A DNA stretch of 64,000 nt from Parashewanella sp965200795 (GTDB lineage Bacteria; Pseudomonadota; Gammaproteobacteria; Enterobacterales; Shewanellaceae), in assembly GCA_965200795.1 (NCBI GenBank), contig CBDAVB010000031.1, positions 49,133-113,132 on the forward strand, given 5' to 3'. How positions within the stretch are numbered: position 1 is the stretch's first letter; every line of letters begins with the position of its first letter. Under the pieces are notes generated by a model. That model made no database searches and was not told where the DNA came from. It saw only the letters and a list, made by a program, of their open reading frames with translations. Below, in pieces: positions 22,159 to 30,955 of this stretch. A program made the position numbers and the translations under genes.

Positions 22159-23070
22159 TCAACCCAGCCAATCTTGAGGTTTGAGGTAGTTGTCGTAAAG
22201 CTCAGCCTCGGCTGATCCCGCTTCTGGTGAATAGGCGTATTGCCAGCGCACCAAAGGCGGCATCGACATTAAGATAGACTCGGTTCGCCCGCCGGTTTGC
22301 AGGCCGAACAAAGTGCCCCGGTCGTATACAAGATTGAACTCAACGTAGCGACCGCGGCGATAAAGCTGAAACTGACGCTCTGTGTCACCATATTCGGTGG
22401 CTTTACGACGCTCGACAATCGGAGCGTACGCTTTAAAGAAGCCCTCACCTACGGCTTTCATGTAATTAAAGCTTTGATCAAAACCACCTTGGTTGAGATC
22501 ATCAAAAAACAAACCGCCGACGCCGCGGGTTTCATTACGATGCGGTAAGAAGAAATAATCATCACACCATTTCTTGTATTTCGGGTAAACATCCTCGCCG
22601 AACGGATCAGATAAATCCTTAGCGTTTTGATGCCATTCAATCACGTCTTCTTTGAACGGGTAATAAGGTGTTAAATCAAAACCACCGCCGAACCACCACA
22701 CGGGTTCCGCGCCTTCTTTTGCCGCGATAAAAAAACGCACGTTTGCGTGCGTTGTCGGCACGTAAGGGTTTTTAGGATGAATCACTAAAGACACACCCAT
22801 GGCTTCAAAACCGCGGCCTGCTAATTCAGGGCGATGCGCCGTAGCCGATACCGGCATTTTCGCACCGGTAACATAGGAAAAGTTTACCCCGGCTTGTTCA
22901 AACACATCGCCGTCGGTTAACACCCGGCTAATGCCACCACCGCCTTCTTCACGCTTCCAGCTATCGGTAATAAAGCTTTGTTTACCATCAAGCTGCTCTA
23001 GACCTTGGCAAATATTAGCCTGAAGTTCGAGCAAAAAGGCTTTGACTTCAGCGGGGTTTACGTTTTTCAT
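22159..23070 (-). CDS. hemF: Oxygen-dependent coproporphyrinogen III oxidase HemF
   Basis: A 303-residue cytoplasmic enzyme of haem synthesis that decarboxylates coproporphyrinogen III using oxygen. Family motifs are REEGGGGISRVL, PYVPTTHANVRFF, WWFGGGFDLTPYYPF, FFLPHRNETRGVGGLFFDDL and YVEFNLVYDRGTLFGLQTGG. The length is standard. It lies 11 bp downstream of tsaC on the same strand. Confidence 0.97.
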   Translation of the reverse strand: MKNVNPAEVKAFLLELQANICQGLEQLDGKQSFITDSWKREEGGGGISRVLTDGDVFEQAGVNFSYVTGAKMPVSATAHRPELAGRGFEAMGVSLVIHPKNPYVPTTHANVRFFIAAKEGAEPVWWFGGGFDLTPYYPFKEDVIEWHQNAKDLSDPFGEDVYPKYKKWCDDYFFLPHRNETRGVGGLFFDDLNQGGFDQSFNYMKAVGEGFFKAYAPIVERRKATEYGDTERQFQLYRRGRYVEFNLVYDRGTLFGLQTGGRTESILMSMPPLVRWQYAYSPEAGSAEAELYDNYLKPQDWLG

Positions 23071-23080
23071 TTTATTTCTC

Positions 23081-23638
23081 TTATCTTAAAATTTGGCCGC
23101 TTCGCGCGTCAATAATTGTTGAAGGCCGGGTTTGCGCGCCTAACTCACCGAGCACCAAGGCATCAATTTGCGTTTGAAATTGCTGCTCAATCTCCTCACC
23201 CGAGCGAATCGGTTCTTCACCAGCAAGGTTAGCACTGGTTGAAACAATGGCTTTGCCCGCCGCTTCACACAAAGCCTGAACCACGGGATGAGCTGAAATG
23301 CGCACAGCGATGGTATCAAATCGTCCTCTTAACTTCGGGCTAACGCTTTCAAGCGCCGGCATCACCTGAGTGACCGGACCCGGCCACTTCGCCTTTACCT
23401 GACAGATTTGCTCCGTGGTTAACAGGCTGAAGTCGACATAATGTTGTAATTGCTCAAAGTTACCGGCGACAATAATCAAGCCTTTTTCCCAGGGACGTTG
23501 TTTGATGGTGAGGACTTTTTTGAGCGCCTCAGCATTGTCAGGATCACAACCTATGCCATAAACCGCTTCCGTCGGATAAGCAATAATTCCGCCGGCCTCT
23601 ATGACTGCCTTTACATCTGTCGCGGGGATTCTTTTCAT
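23081..23638 (-). CDS. tsaC: Threonylcarbamoyl-AMP synthase TsaC (YrdC)
   Basis: A 185-residue YrdC-fold protein for the first step of t6A37 tRNA modification. Visible motifs are GIIAYPTEAVYGIGCDPDN, the KQRPWEKGLI loop, KWPGPVTQVMPA, TIAVRISAHP and the IVSTSANLAGEEP segment. It lies between the YrdD-like gene and hemF, as in the E. coli yrdC neighbourhood. Confidence 0.96.
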   Translation of the reverse strand: MKRIPATDVKAVIEAGGIIAYPTEAVYGIGCDPDNAEALKKVLTIKQRPWEKGLIIVAGNFEQLQHYVDFSLLTTEQICQVKAKWPGPVTQVMPALESVSPKLRGRFDTIAVRISAHPVVQALCEAAGKAIVSTSANLAGEEPIRSGEEIEQQFQTQIDALVLGELGAQTRPSTIIDARSGQILR

Positions 23639-23675
23639 AGCTATTGTTTTAATTTACAGATTGAGTTTCAGAGAA

Positions 23676-24239
23676 TTATAACGCTTGTTTAAATTTACAG
23701 GTTTTCTTAGGGCATTCAATGCGTAAACCTGAGCTGGTTTTACGCCGCACCAATAACCCGAAGCCGCAATCCGGGCAAGATTGATTTACCGGTTTATAAT
23801 TGACGATAAATTTACACTTGGGGTAAGCACTGCAAGCATAAAAGTTTTTCCCGTATCGATTGGTACGATGTTCTAAATGCCCTTCTTTGCAAATCGGGCA
23901 AGTGATTTGCTCGACTTCAGGTTCTTGATCCTGTTTTTCAATATGATGACATTCAGGGAAATTAGTACAACCGATGAAAATACCGTAGCGCCCCGACTTT
24001 ACCGCCAGAGGATTACCACATTCAGGGCACTGTGAACCTTCAATAATTTGTGAATCTATCGCTTCATGTTGCGTTAACGGACGAGTGTACCGGCATTTAG
24101 GGTAGTTGTTACAACCGATAAAACCGCCCGATTTGCTATGCTTCACCGACAGCTCGCAGCCGCAGTCGGGGCAGCGTTCAAACTCTTTTTCAAGCGCGTG
24201 TTCACGGGCGCTGAATAACTGATGGTCAATTTTGGACAT
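23676..24239 (-). CDS. yrdD: Topoisomerase-type C4 zinc-finger protein (YrdD-like)
   Basis: A 187-residue protein with four consecutive zinc ribbons of the type found at the C-terminus of DNA topoisomerase I. Each begins CPxC and ends in a CxxYPxC-like half (CPDCG...CNNYPKC, CPECG...CTNFPEC, CPICK...CSAYPKC, CPDCG...CPKKTC). No topoisomerase catalytic domain is attached. Its role is presumed single-stranded DNA binding. It is upstream of tsaC. Confidence 0.88.
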   Translation of the reverse strand: MSKIDHQLFSAREHALEKEFERCPDCGCELSVKHSKSGGFIGCNNYPKCRYTRPLTQHEAIDSQIIEGSQCPECGNPLAVKSGRYGIFIGCTNFPECHHIEKQDQEPEVEQITCPICKEGHLEHRTNRYGKNFYACSAYPKCKFIVNYKPVNQSCPDCGFGLLVRRKTSSGLRIECPKKTCKFKQAL

Positions 24240-24372
24240 GAAGTGGTATCAAACTCGATTCACACTAATTTGCCGGATATTTTACTGAATATCCGACCTC
24301 CGCGCCAATTGATTCACATTTAAGGGTAAATAGCATATTGTATACAGTGATAATAATATGAAAGGACATCTC

Positions 24373-26154
24373 ATGCTCTGCAGAAAAACCACTGACCGGG
24401 TTCGGCCCGGTTTAACCGGCTTAGCCTTGCTGTCACTGACCGCTTGCACATCAACGCCTGAACACACGGTTTCCCAAACCGACATCGCTCCAATTCTTAA
24501 GCTCAGCACTGAGTCGATGTTTGACGCCGGGCAGCCCATGCTGAACTCCGGCGAATTCGACAAAGTCGTGAGCTATTTACCGGCGACCTCAAACATCAGG
24601 CAAGCGAATCAACTACTGTACTTTTTACGGGCCTACAGTTACTTCGGGCCGGCAAAAGAACTTGCGGCAGAGCAAAAGCAACGGCTGGCTGATGCGTTAA
24701 CCTCACTTTCTGAGCAAGAAGCCATTGCCGGAAATCCGCGTTTTCAAGAGCAGTTTGCTGTTACCTTATATCGCTATTTTAATTCTGATGAGCAAGCGCA
24801 AGAGGTTGAGCGACTGCTGCCAGCGTTGAAACATCAGCTTGAATCACTTACCAACGCAACACAATCAAAAGCCAGCGATTATGCCTTATGGGAAACATTA
24901 CGAGCTTACGGTTTTCTGTTATACAAAGCCGCGAAAAAATCACAAAAACATCTTGCCGGAGTGCTCACTGACGCCAGAGTTGACAGGCCGTTATTAGCGT
25001 TCGCACGGAGCAACAAAGCCATCATCAATCAAAATGACTGGCCGCTGCAAAACAGTTACTGGGCGCTGGCCATGTACCGGCTGGCATTGCCGTCAGCTGA
25101 AGACGGAAAACCTACTGACGCTGAACAAGCCGTCGATAATTCGGTTCGTGCCGTTGCCGATGCTGACATCAGCCGCCGCGGTCAGCAGGGTAAACAAGCT
25201 TATACCCTCGGCTATCACGTTAACACCCATGCCGGGCGTGAATTATGCGAAAAGGACAGTCAGCGCTGCCGGCTCCCGGTACAAAAAACAGCGCTGCCGC
25301 ATCGACATGACTGCTCTGAAACCATCTTTATCACTCATCAGGATCTCACTACCGCGGAACTCGCCGAATCTTGCACCAAACTGACATCGCAAGAGTCCGG
25401 CTTTCATCAATTACTGACGACGGGCAATAAGCCGACAGCCAATGATCATAACCATGCCCTTGAAGTTGTCGTGTTTAAAAACTGGAGTCAGTACAACGCC
25501 TACGGTCAGCTGATATACGATATTCAAACCGATAACGGCGGTATGTACCTTGAGGGCACACCGCAAAAACCGGGCAACCAAGCCCGCTTTTTGGCGTTCA
25601 GACAATGGTGGGTTGAGCCTGATTTCGCCGTTTGGAATCTAAACCACGAGTACGTTCATTATCTGGACGGACGCTTTACCAAATACGGCAGATTCGGTCA
25701 CTTCCCGAGCCATATGGTGTGGTGGTCAGAAGGCCTGGCTGAGTATGTTTCAAAAGGTGATGAAAATGAGCGATCGTTAAAGTTAGCCCGAGAGAACGCA
25801 GAGTCCGCACCTGATCTAAAAACCATTTTCGCTACCGAATACAAAGACGGGTTAGATCGCACTTATCGCTGGAGTTACCTGGCGATTCGCTATCTTGCGG
25901 AAAAGCATCCTCAGCAATTGATACAACTGAGCCGGCACTTAAAAGCGGATTATTTCGACGGCTATAAAGATTTGCTGACTGAGCTTGAGAATCATCAGGC
26001 GGACTACCAAAAATGGCTGACCGGATTATTGGCAACCAATCCAAAACCAGCGGAGAAAGCGAAAGACCGCCTTTATAAACAGGACAGATACAGCTATCGG
26101 GATTATTTAAAGCCGGCGCATCTGGCATTGGACGGACAACATAAGCATTACTGA
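24373..26154 (+). CDS. Secreted M9-type collagenase-like metallopeptidase lipoprotein
   Basis: The start at 24373 is chosen because AAAGGA lies 6 bases before it. The signal peptide ends in the lipobox LTAC (Cys about residue 25). The zinc motif HEYVH is followed by YLDGRF and then the third ligand in WWSEGLAEYVS, the arrangement of peptidase family M9 (Vibrio and Clostridium collagenases). The N-terminal about 300 residues resemble the helical activator region. At 593 residues it lacks PKD or collagen-binding tail domains. Predicted role: degradation of host or environmental collagen-like protein from the outer membrane. Confidence 0.87.
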   Translation: MLCRKTTDRVRPGLTGLALLSLTACTSTPEHTVSQTDIAPILKLSTESMFDAGQPMLNSGEFDKVVSYLPATSNIRQANQLLYFLRAYSYFGPAKELAAEQKQRLADALTSLSEQEAIAGNPRFQEQFAVTLYRYFNSDEQAQEVERLLPALKHQLESLTNATQSKASDYALWETLRAYGFLLYKAAKKSQKHLAGVLTDARVDRPLLAFARSNKAIINQNDWPLQNSYWALAMYRLALPSAEDGKPTDAEQAVDNSVRAVADADISRRGQQGKQAYTLGYHVNTHAGRELCEKDSQRCRLPVQKTALPHRHDCSETIFITHQDLTTAELAESCTKLTSQESGFHQLLTTGNKPTANDHNHALEVVVFKNWSQYNAYGQLIYDIQTDNGGMYLEGTPQKPGNQARFLAFRQWWVEPDFAVWNLNHEYVHYLDGRFTKYGRFGHFPSHMVWWSEGLAEYVSKGDENERSLKLARENAESAPDLKTIFATEYKDGLDRTYRWSYLAIRYLAEKHPQQLIQLSRHLKADYFDGYKDLLTELENHQADYQKWLTGLLATNPKPAEKAKDRLYKQDRYSYRDYLKPAHLALDGQHKHY

Positions 26155-26181
26155 TTGCATCAGAGCATTCAGTCAGTTAAC

Positions 26182-26211
26182 AAAAAAGGAAGCCATACGC
26201 TTCCTTTCTTT
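26182..26211. terminator. Bidirectional intrinsic terminator
   Basis: AAGGAAGC (26186-26193) and GCTTCCTT (26199-26206) form a perfect 8-bp stem with a 5-base loop. A runs precede and T runs follow. It separates the convergent M9 gene and smg. Confidence 0.8.
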
Positions 26212-26241
26212 ATCCGGACTTCGATATTAGCAATTTACGAA

Positions 26242-26715
26242 TCAAGAATGTAAACGTCCGTCAGGTTGTTCAAAAATCAGATCTTCCATCTGCTCATAAG
26301 CCGATTGATGACCCGGAGCGTTAAATAATACCATCAGAATAATCCATTTGAGATCATCCAGATCGAGACGTTCGTCCTCCAATTCCATCACACGATCGAT
26401 AACCATTTCCCTTGTTTCTACGCTCAGTACCTTAATGTGCTCTAAAAACATCAGAAAGCCTCGGCTCTCGACATCCAGTTTTTCCGTTTCCTCTTTGGTG
26501 TAAATGCGAAAGGTTTGCTGATTATGGTTGCGAAGATAAGGTACGTCCTTACTTTGCAATTCCGCGAGTCGTTCTAACCAATCTAACGCCTTGATTATAT
26601 CCGACTGAGGGAAACCAGCCCGTGTCAGCTCATTAGTAAGTTGGTCTTCATCAACGAGAAGCTCAGTCTCACCGTGAACATAGTTTTCGAAAAGGTACAT
26701 TAAAATGTCGAACAT
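26242..26715 (-). CDS. smg: Smg protein (DUF494)
   Basis: A 157-residue acidic protein of unknown function that is nearly always next to dprA/def. It has the family opening MFDILMYLFENYVHGE, the ESRGFLMFLEHIKVL segment and a C-terminal WIILMVLFNAPGHQSAYEQM. It lies 4 bp after dprA on the same strand. Confidence 0.95.
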   Translation of the reverse strand: MFDILMYLFENYVHGETELLVDEDQLTNELTRAGFPQSDIIKALDWLERLAELQSKDVPYLRNHNQQTFRIYTKEETEKLDVESRGFLMFLEHIKVLSVETREMVIDRVMELEDERLDLDDLKWIILMVLFNAPGHQSAYEQMEDLIFEQPDGRLHS

Positions 26716-26719
26716 TCGG

Positions 26720-27832
26720 CTAACTCCTCTTCAGTTTGACGTAACCACCAGGTACGGCCGCAACCCAGCCTTGTAATTCCAGCTCTAATAATTGCCCGAG
26801 AACCTGATCTATGGTCGCACCACTATGTTCGACTATGGCGTCAATTGCCGTAGCCTCATAGCCTACACTAGCCAAGAGTTTCGAAAATGGCAAATCGGTT
26901 TCAGGTTCCTGATTAATATTGTGGCGATTTTTTACTTCTTCAAGGTGAAACTGAAAAATACTCGGCAATTCCTCTAACACATCATCAATGCAATCAGCCA
27001 GCTTAGCGCCGGATTTAATCAGATCATGGCAACCCTGACTTTGATGGCTCAGGATACTGCCCGGCAGAGCAAATACTTCACGGCCTTGCTCCATGGCTAA
27101 ACGCGCGGTGATCAGTGAACCGCTCCGGCGGCTCGCCTCAACCACCAAGGTACCTAAACTCAGGCCGCTGATAATGCGGTTTCGTTTCGGAAAATTACCG
27201 GAAAAAGGCTTAGTGTCAGGCCAGAATTCACTGACGATACAGCCGTGACGCTGAATGTCGTGATAAAGCTGTGAGTGACGTCTGGGATAAATCACATCGG
27301 CGCCCGTTCCGAGCACCCCGAGCGTACAAAAGCCCTGCCGGCGGATCGAAAGCGCGCCTGAATGCGCGGCGCCGTCAATACCCGCCGCCAGGCCGCTGGT
27401 GACGACCAGGCCTTTGGCGGCGAATTGCCGGGCGAATTCATAACTGTGTTTGAGACCCGCCGGTGTCGCGTCCCGGCTACCCACCATCGCGATTGAGGGT
27501 AAAGACAGCGTATCAATCCTGCCTTTGACAAACAGCAAAAGCGGCGGATCGCTGATCTCTTTTAACAGCGGCGGATAGCGGGGGTCGTCTAAAGTAAGAA
27601 TATGATGATTCGGATCGGCGTCGAGCCAGGTCAGCGCCATTTCAACCCGCAGCGGATTTAACTGAAATTTTTTCGAGAGCCGGGCCGGCCCGGGTAAATC
27701 GCCGGACGAACTTTCAAGATCCCGGCGTAACTCGCTCAGGCTCATGTGTTGTAAATAGTGTTGGATCTGAACCGGCCCGAGCCCAGATACGGCGCAAACG
27801 ACTAACCAGTCAGCCAGCTGTGAACGGCTCAT
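26720..27832 (-). CDS. dprA: DNA-processing protein DprA (Smf)
   Basis: A 370-residue protein that loads RecA on incoming single-stranded DNA during transformation. The Rossmann core shows IAMVGSRDATPAG, TSGLAAGIDGAAHSGAL, LGTGADVIYPRRH, the SEFWPDTKPFSGNFPKRNRI loop and RSGSLITARLAMEQGREVFA. A C-terminal winged-helix domain follows (about residues 305-365). With pilBCD in the same window, natural competence is plausible but not shown. It overlaps the upstream lysM gene by 4 bases. Confidence 0.96.
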   Translation of the reverse strand: MSRSQLADWLVVCAVSGLGPVQIQHYLQHMSLSELRRDLESSSGDLPGPARLSKKFQLNPLRVEMALTWLDADPNHHILTLDDPRYPPLLKEISDPPLLLFVKGRIDTLSLPSIAMVGSRDATPAGLKHSYEFARQFAAKGLVVTSGLAAGIDGAAHSGALSIRRQGFCTLGVLGTGADVIYPRRHSQLYHDIQRHGCIVSEFWPDTKPFSGNFPKRNRIISGLSLGTLVVEASRRSGSLITARLAMEQGREVFALPGSILSHQSQGCHDLIKSGAKLADCIDDVLEELPSIFQFHLEEVKNRHNINQEPETDLPFSKLLASVGYEATAIDAIVEHSGATIDQVLGQLLELELQGWVAAVPGGYVKLKRS

Positions 27833-28932
27833 TCCACCGACAGCTTTAACGAGCTTGGCGACACCAGTAAGTCGTTAACTCGAACCGGCCGCTCATTAAG
27901 CATGATCAAACCTAAGCTGACATCGGCAAACGACTTGAAGATAATGATATTACCTCTGTAGGTTCTCGGCACCCGAATCGAGTTTTCATCAGAAACCGCG
28001 GCGAGAAGATCATCATACAGATTGCGATCGCGCTGCTGTACCGGTTTACCGTTATTATCGATCACCACTTCGTCTCCTTCTCGGATAATGTCAAACACCT
28101 GACCCGGAATGACGCCCTGATCACGACCGCCGTCAAGGTAGACCACGCTCAGATGTCCGGCTTCACGCTGCCTGTTACCGACAGCAATCACTTTTACGTT
28201 CGACGCTTTACCTTCTGACGGCATATAAAAGGCTGACATCAGCGCTTCATCGTCAATCGGCAGGACTTTGAAGCCGGCTTCGGTTTCTCTGATGTTACTC
28301 AAAAGCTTTACTTTAGACACCCGGCCGGATTCAGTCACCCGGCCGCTGGCGACTAAAATTAATTCCAACCCTAAATGGTCGCCCGTTTCAGCGGCGGTAA
28401 ACTCACGGCCGATCTCATAGATGCCGAGCTTGGTGCCGACAGGGCGCTCACGGTCGATATAAATCACATCCCCTTGAGCGTGATACCGGGATTCCCTTTC
28501 ACCACCCAGTATCTGAGGCTGCGACGCCAGCCACTCGGCACTATCGACTCGGTTTTGCGACAGATAAGGTTGAATTAAGGACAGCTCAATCACAGGAATC
28601 GCCGCGCTTTTCGGAATTTTTCGCCCGTGAGGACTGATTTTTACCGCGGCTTTTTTCTTTACCGCTTTTTTTACGAGTCTTGGCTCACCGTTGACGAAAG
28701 TGAGCGTCAGAACATCACCGGGATAAATAAGATGCGGATCGGCGACCTGAGGGTTGGCTCCCCAAAGCTCAGGCCATTTCCAGGGATCGTTCAGAAAATG
28801 CCCGGAAATATCCCACAGCGTATCGCCTTTTTTTACCGTATAGGCGCCTGGGTGCCCCGCTTTTAACGATAATCCAGCTGCAAAAACACTAAAACTGAAA
28901 AGACAAAAGATTAAAAAAGTTAAACGTTTCAT
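27829..28932 (-). CDS. Secreted LysM-domain protein
   Basis: The ATG at 28932 is preferred over an upstream one because it begins a clean signal peptide (MKRLTFLIFCLFSFSVFAAG). A single LysM domain follows (YTVKKGDTLWDISGHFLNDP ... NPQVADPHLIYPGDVLTL). The remaining about 270 residues are an uncharacterised region seen in LysM proteins upstream of dprA in gammaproteobacteria. Predicted location is periplasmic or on peptidoglycan. Its stop overlaps the dprA start by 4 bases. Confidence 0.9.
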   Translation of the reverse strand: MKRLTFLIFCLFSFSVFAAGLSLKAGHPGAYTVKKGDTLWDISGHFLNDPWKWPELWGANPQVADPHLIYPGDVLTLTFVNGEPRLVKKAVKKKAAVKISPHGRKIPKSAAIPVIELSLIQPYLSQNRVDSAEWLASQPQILGGERESRYHAQGDVIYIDRERPVGTKLGIYEIGREFTAAETGDHLGLELILVASGRVTESGRVSKVKLLSNIRETEAGFKVLPIDDEALMSAFYMPSEGKASNVKVIAVGNRQREAGHLSVVYLDGGRDQGVIPGQVFDIIREGDEVVIDNNGKPVQQRDRNLYDDLLAAVSDENSIRVPRTYRGNIIIFKSFADVSLGLIMLNERPVRVNDLLVSPSSLKLSVE

Positions 28933-29131
28933 GAAACTGTCCGTGTAGAAGTTGCGCTTTATAGCAGCTTTTGCTGTTATTGATACCATTAAAGGATTAA
29001 AATCAAACGTTATGATGATTTAATTTTAATATTCCAGGGTATTAATTTGTCAGTATATACTTGCCGCAAATGAAGTTGCAATTTGCGCGGGCAGGAATTC
29101 TGGCCAGAACTTAACAGATTAGAGTGAGTCC

Positions 29132-29644
29132 ATGACAATTTTAACCGTATTACGCTTTCCTGACGAACGTTTACGCACTGTAGCAAAACCCGTCACAGAC
29201 TTTGGTGACGGTTTGCAAAATCAAATCGATAACATGTTTGAAACCATGTATGAGCAAAAAGGCATCGGCCTTGCCGCGACTCAGGTTAACTTTCATCAGC
29301 AGCTGATTGTTATGGATCTTTACGATGGTGAAGACCGGCCGAAAATATTCATCAACCCTGAAATTGTCGGGAAAAGCGGTCAGTTCACTAATGAGGAAGG
29401 CTGCCTGTCAGTGCCTGGGATCTACGCCGAAGTCGATCGCGCCGAAAACGTCACCTTAAAAGCGCGAGACAGAGACGGTAATGAATTTACCGTTGAGGCC
29501 GACGGTTTATTTGCTATCTGCATTCAGCATGAAATGGATCACCTGAACGGCAGACTGTTTGTCGATTACCTTTCGCCGCTTAAGCGCAATCGGATTAAAC
29601 AAAAGCTGGAAAAAGAAGCGCGCCAGGCGGCTAAACAAGGCTGA
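29132..29644 (+). CDS. def: Peptide deformylase
   Basis: A 170-residue metalloenzyme that removes the N-formyl group from nascent proteins. All three motifs are present: GIGLAATQV, EEGCLSVPG and QHEMDHLNG (the cysteine and two histidines bind the metal). The GAGTGAG ribosome site is well placed. It is divergent from the lysM-dprA-smg operon. Unlike E. coli, a 350-bp repeat block separates it from fmt. Confidence 0.97.
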   Translation: MTILTVLRFPDERLRTVAKPVTDFGDGLQNQIDNMFETMYEQKGIGLAATQVNFHQQLIVMDLYDGEDRPKIFINPEIVGKSGQFTNEEGCLSVPGIYAEVDRAENVTLKARDRDGNEFTVEADGLFAICIQHEMDHLNGRLFVDYLSPLKRNRIKQKLEKEARQAAKQG

Positions 29645-29701
29645 GGTAAGACTAAAAACTTAACCGTCCCGCCGGTTAATTCGCGGGCGTTTTCTGACAT
29701 T

Positions 29702-29923
29702 ATCGTCACTCCGGCGCGGGCCGGACAAAATCCGAAGGGCGTTGAACCCCGGCTTTAATACAAGGCGCGACGCAGGGAGCACAGCCGTAGCTAGGTAAAC
29801 GAAGTTGCAACGCTGTAGCGCGGTAAAGATGGGCATCAAAAAATGTCAGAAAACTTATGGTCAGCTGCTTACAAAACTGTCGTTATTTCATTTCCGGCCT
29901 TCGCCGGTATGACGAGAACGCTT
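29702..29923. repeat. Family C repeat with a MITE-A fragment inside
   Basis: The outer arms CGTCACTCCGGCGCGGGCCGG (29702 onward) and CCGGCCTTCGCCGGTATGACG (ending at about 29923) are an inverted repeat of the family C type. Between them lies a reversed MITE-A fragment (29762-29871). This block fills the def-fmt gap; no gene is seen in it. Confidence 0.65.
29762..29871 (-). repeat. MITE-A, partial copy in inverse orientation
   Basis: Read on the minus strand it begins TAAGCAGCTGACCATAAGTT and continues TTTGATGCCCATCTTTACCG, about 85 percent identical to 1943-2060. The opposite terminal repeat is missing. Confidence 0.7.
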
Positions 29924-29992
29924 GCGCGGAGTCATCCGCTCGTTCGGACGTTACGCAAAACCCGCGGAGATTAAAGATTTAAAGGTGTAACA

Positions 29993-30955
29993 TTGAAACC
30001 ACTTAACGTTGTATTCGCCGGTACTCCGGATTTTGCCGCCCGCCATCTGCAGGCGTTACTTGATTCCCGGCATCAGGTAATAGGAGTTTACACTCAGCCT
30101 GATCGCCCCGCGGGCCGCGGTAAAAAGCCGCGGGCCAGTCCCGTAAAGCACCTCGCTCAGCGGCATGATATTCAAGTTTATCAGCCGCAGTCGCTGCGAA
30201 AGCAGGAGGCGCAGCGAGAATTAGCGGCGTTAAACCCCGATATCATGGTGGTTGTGGCTTACGGCCTAATCCTGCCGCAAGTTGTTTTAGACACGCCGGG
30301 ATTAGGCTGTATTAACGTTCACGGCTCAATTTTGCCGAGATGGCGCGGGGCGGCGCCGATTCAGCGTTCGATTTGGGCGGGCGATAAAGAAACGGGCGTC
30401 ACCATTATGCAGATGGATAGCGGCCTGGACACCGGCGATATGCTGCTGAAAACTCGTTTGCCAATTGAAGATGACGACACATCGGCGACACTTTACGAGA
30501 AACTGGCTGAGCAGGGTCCTGAGGCGTTAACTGAAGCCTTAGCCGGCATTTCAGCGGGTACCCTGAGAGGCGAAAAACAGAATGACGCGCTCGCCAGCTA
30601 CGCCGAAAAATTATCCAAAGAAGAGGCGGAGATGGACTGGAGCAAGTCCGCCGCTCAGCTTTGGCGGGAAGTCCGCGCTTTCAATCCCTGGCCGGTAAGC
30701 TTCTTTAAGCACCATGATCAGAACATTAAAGTCCGGCGGGCCCGGGTGTTAGCGCAAACCCGTGACGCTCCTCACGGCACTGTGATCAGCGCCGGTAAAC
30801 AAGGGATCGATATCGCGGCGGCTGACGGCACATTACGGCTGTTGTCACTGCAGCTTCCGGGCAAGAAGCCGCTGTCAGCCGCTGAAATGTTAAATGGCCG
30901 TGGCGACTGGTTTGCCCCCGGCACTCGGCTGAGTTTAAAAAAGGCGGCACAATGA
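29993..30955 (+). CDS. fmt: Methionyl-tRNA formyltransferase
   Basis: A 320-residue enzyme that formylates initiator Met-tRNA. The start is TTG at 29993, with AAAGGTG 6 bases before. Motifs include VFAGTPDFAARHL, the VVAYGLILP segment, the catalytic HGSILPRWRGAAPIQ and IMQMDSGLDTGDML. The C-terminal tRNA-binding domain covers about residues 205-315. The stop overlaps the rsmB start by 4 bases. Confidence 0.97.
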   Translation: MKPLNVVFAGTPDFAARHLQALLDSRHQVIGVYTQPDRPAGRGKKPRASPVKHLAQRHDIQVYQPQSLRKQEAQRELAALNPDIMVVVAYGLILPQVVLDTPGLGCINVHGSILPRWRGAAPIQRSIWAGDKETGVTIMQMDSGLDTGDMLLKTRLPIEDDDTSATLYEKLAEQGPEALTEALAGISAGTLRGEKQNDALASYAEKLSKEEAEMDWSKSAAQLWREVRAFNPWPVSFFKHHDQNIKVRRARVLAQTRDAPHGTVISAGKQGIDIAAADGTLRLLSLQLPGKKPLSAAEMLNGRGDWFAPGTRLSLKKAAQ

